In this document: piece after piece, positions 63,453 to 64,000 of the stretch
Layout: every line of letters begins with the position of its first letter
Position numbering within the stretch: the first letter of the stretch is position 1
Source of the DNA: Schaalia suimastitidis DSM 15538
GTDB taxonomy: Bacteria > Actinomycetota > Actinomycetes > Actinomycetales > Actinomycetaceae
Direction of reading: 5' to 3'
NCBI RefSeq assembly: GCF_000429105.1
Contig: NZ_AUBF01000009.1
Location: 1-64,000, forward strand
Length of the DNA stretch: 64,000 bases
Notes under the pieces: model-generated
Database searches by the model: none
What the model was told of the DNA's origin: nothing
What the model saw: only the letters and a program-made list of their open reading frames with translations
Translations under genes and position numbers: made by a program

Positions 63453-64000
63453 GTGACTCAGCCAGCAGCCGTGATCGTACTTGCTGCGGGGCAGGGTACC
63501 CGCATGAAATCTGATCTCCCTAAGGTGCTGCATCCCGTCGCTGGTCTGTCAATGATCGGACACGCTCTGCGTGCAGCTGGCTCCTTACATCCCGCGCGCC
63601 TAGTGACGGTGGTCCGCCACCAGCGTGAAACGGTTGCCGCAGAAGTGCTGCGTGTGGCTCCCCATGCCTTACTTGCTGATCAAGATGAGATTCCAGGTAC
63701 CGGACGCGCCGTCCAATGTGGGCTTCAGGCGCTCGTTGATGCCGGTGCCGACATCGCGGGCACGATCGTCGTGACGTCAGGTGACGTACCGATGCTGTCG
63801 CACGATACCTTGGCTCGCCTCGTCACAACCCACGAAGATGCCGACAATGCCGTGACAGTCCTCACTTCCATCGCCCCAGATCCCACCGGGTATGGACGCA
63901 TTATCCGTGACGAGGCTGGAATAGTTACCCGCATTGTTGAACAGCGCGACGCCACTCAGGCACAGCGAGCCATCACTGAGGTGAATGCTGGCATATACGC
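63453..64000 (+). CDS. glmU: Bifunctional GlmU (UDP-GlcNAc synthesis), 5' part
   Basis: The window ends inside the gene after ~182 codons. The uridyltransferase domain is clear: VIVLAAGQGTRMKSDLPKVLHPVAG is the nucleotide loop and VVTSGDVPML the metal site, with NAGIYA at the cut. GlmU makes UDP-GlcNAc for peptidoglycan. GTG 63453 follows GGGAGG. Confidence 0.94.
   Translation, partial: MTQPAAVIVLAAGQGTRMKSDLPKVLHPVAGLSMIGHALRAAGSLHPARLVTVVRHQRETVAAEVLRVAPHALLADQDEIPGTGRAVQCGLQALVDAGADIAGTIVVTSGDVPMLSHDTLARLVTTHEDADNAVTVLTSIAPDPTGYGRIIRDEAGIVTRIVEQRDATQAQRAITEVNAGIY

Overview
The window is chromosomal DNA of a mid-to-high GC actinobacterium, most likely of the Actinomycetaceae type (Actinomyces, Schaalia, Trueperella and relatives). 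This rests on several things: an RpfB-type resuscitation factor between tatD and rsmA/ispE, a PspC-domain histidine kinase, MT0933-type and DUF6350 proteins, a sucC-sucD-DUF6350-purN-purH cluster, a LAxTG sorting signal, frequent GTG starts, and genes whose -10 box (TANNNT) lies 6-7 nt before the start codon, as in leaderless actinobacterial mRNAs. The genus cannot be fixed by eye. No phage, insertion sequence or CRISPR array was found, and most of the window is dense, ordinary chromosome.

Layout. 1-330: end of an rRNA operon (5S rRNA and terminator). 470-2.45 kb: a small membrane protein, an MT0933-like small protein and rsmI. 2.8-5.4 kb: a manganese/zinc-type ABC importer behind a palindromic operator. 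5.4-8.0 kb: pncA and leaderless metG. 8.2-13.05 kb: an envelope-stress locus in which a PspC membrane protein and a small membrane protein are divergent from a PspC-histidine kinase and LuxR-type regulator, with two inverted repeats between them. 13.2-19 kb: a GT4 glycosyltransferase, a DUF1846 protein and the PcrA/UvrD helicase. 19.2-24.6 kb: a very large wall-anchored GH101-type endo-alpha-N-acetylgalactosaminidase, probably acting on mucin O-glycans. 25-31.5 kb: sucCD, a DUF6350 membrane protein, purN, a ZTP riboswitch and purH. 31.6-37.2 kb: an asymmetric heterodimeric ABC exporter and guaA. 37.2-45.3 kb: a Fic protein with elaborate promoter repeats, a TDT-type transporter, a GNAT acetyltransferase, a MacB-like ABC protein with a ~700-residue ectodomain, a nitroreductase and TatD. 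45.4-52.1 kb: two tandem RpfB-type muralytic proteins, rsmA, ispE and a Uup-type ABC-F protein. 52.3-61.3 kb: a DUF1540 protein, a MarR regulator and a nucleoside uptake and salvage operon (BMP lipoprotein, ATPase, two permeases, cdd, deoA, deoC). 61.3-64 kb: a phosphohexomutase, tRNA-Gln(UUG) and the start of glmU.

How the parts work together. Purine synthesis (purN, purH, guaA) lies close to a large nucleoside-salvage operon; the ZTP riboswitch should raise purH when 10-formyl-THF is short. The GH101 enzyme, metal importer and nucleoside importer suit a host-mucosal lifestyle. The Rpf proteins, PspC signalling locus and MacB-like transporter are cell-envelope functions.

No wholly new multi-gene system was recognised. 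The least explained pieces are the PspC divergent locus with its two operators, the structured leader between the two rpf genes, the Fic promoter, the PcrA N-terminal LPxFD repeats, and the alternative hairpins upstream of the metal importer. Gene coordinates include the stop codon. Start codons were moved from the longest reading frame where a ribosome binding site, a -10 box or family length argued for it.
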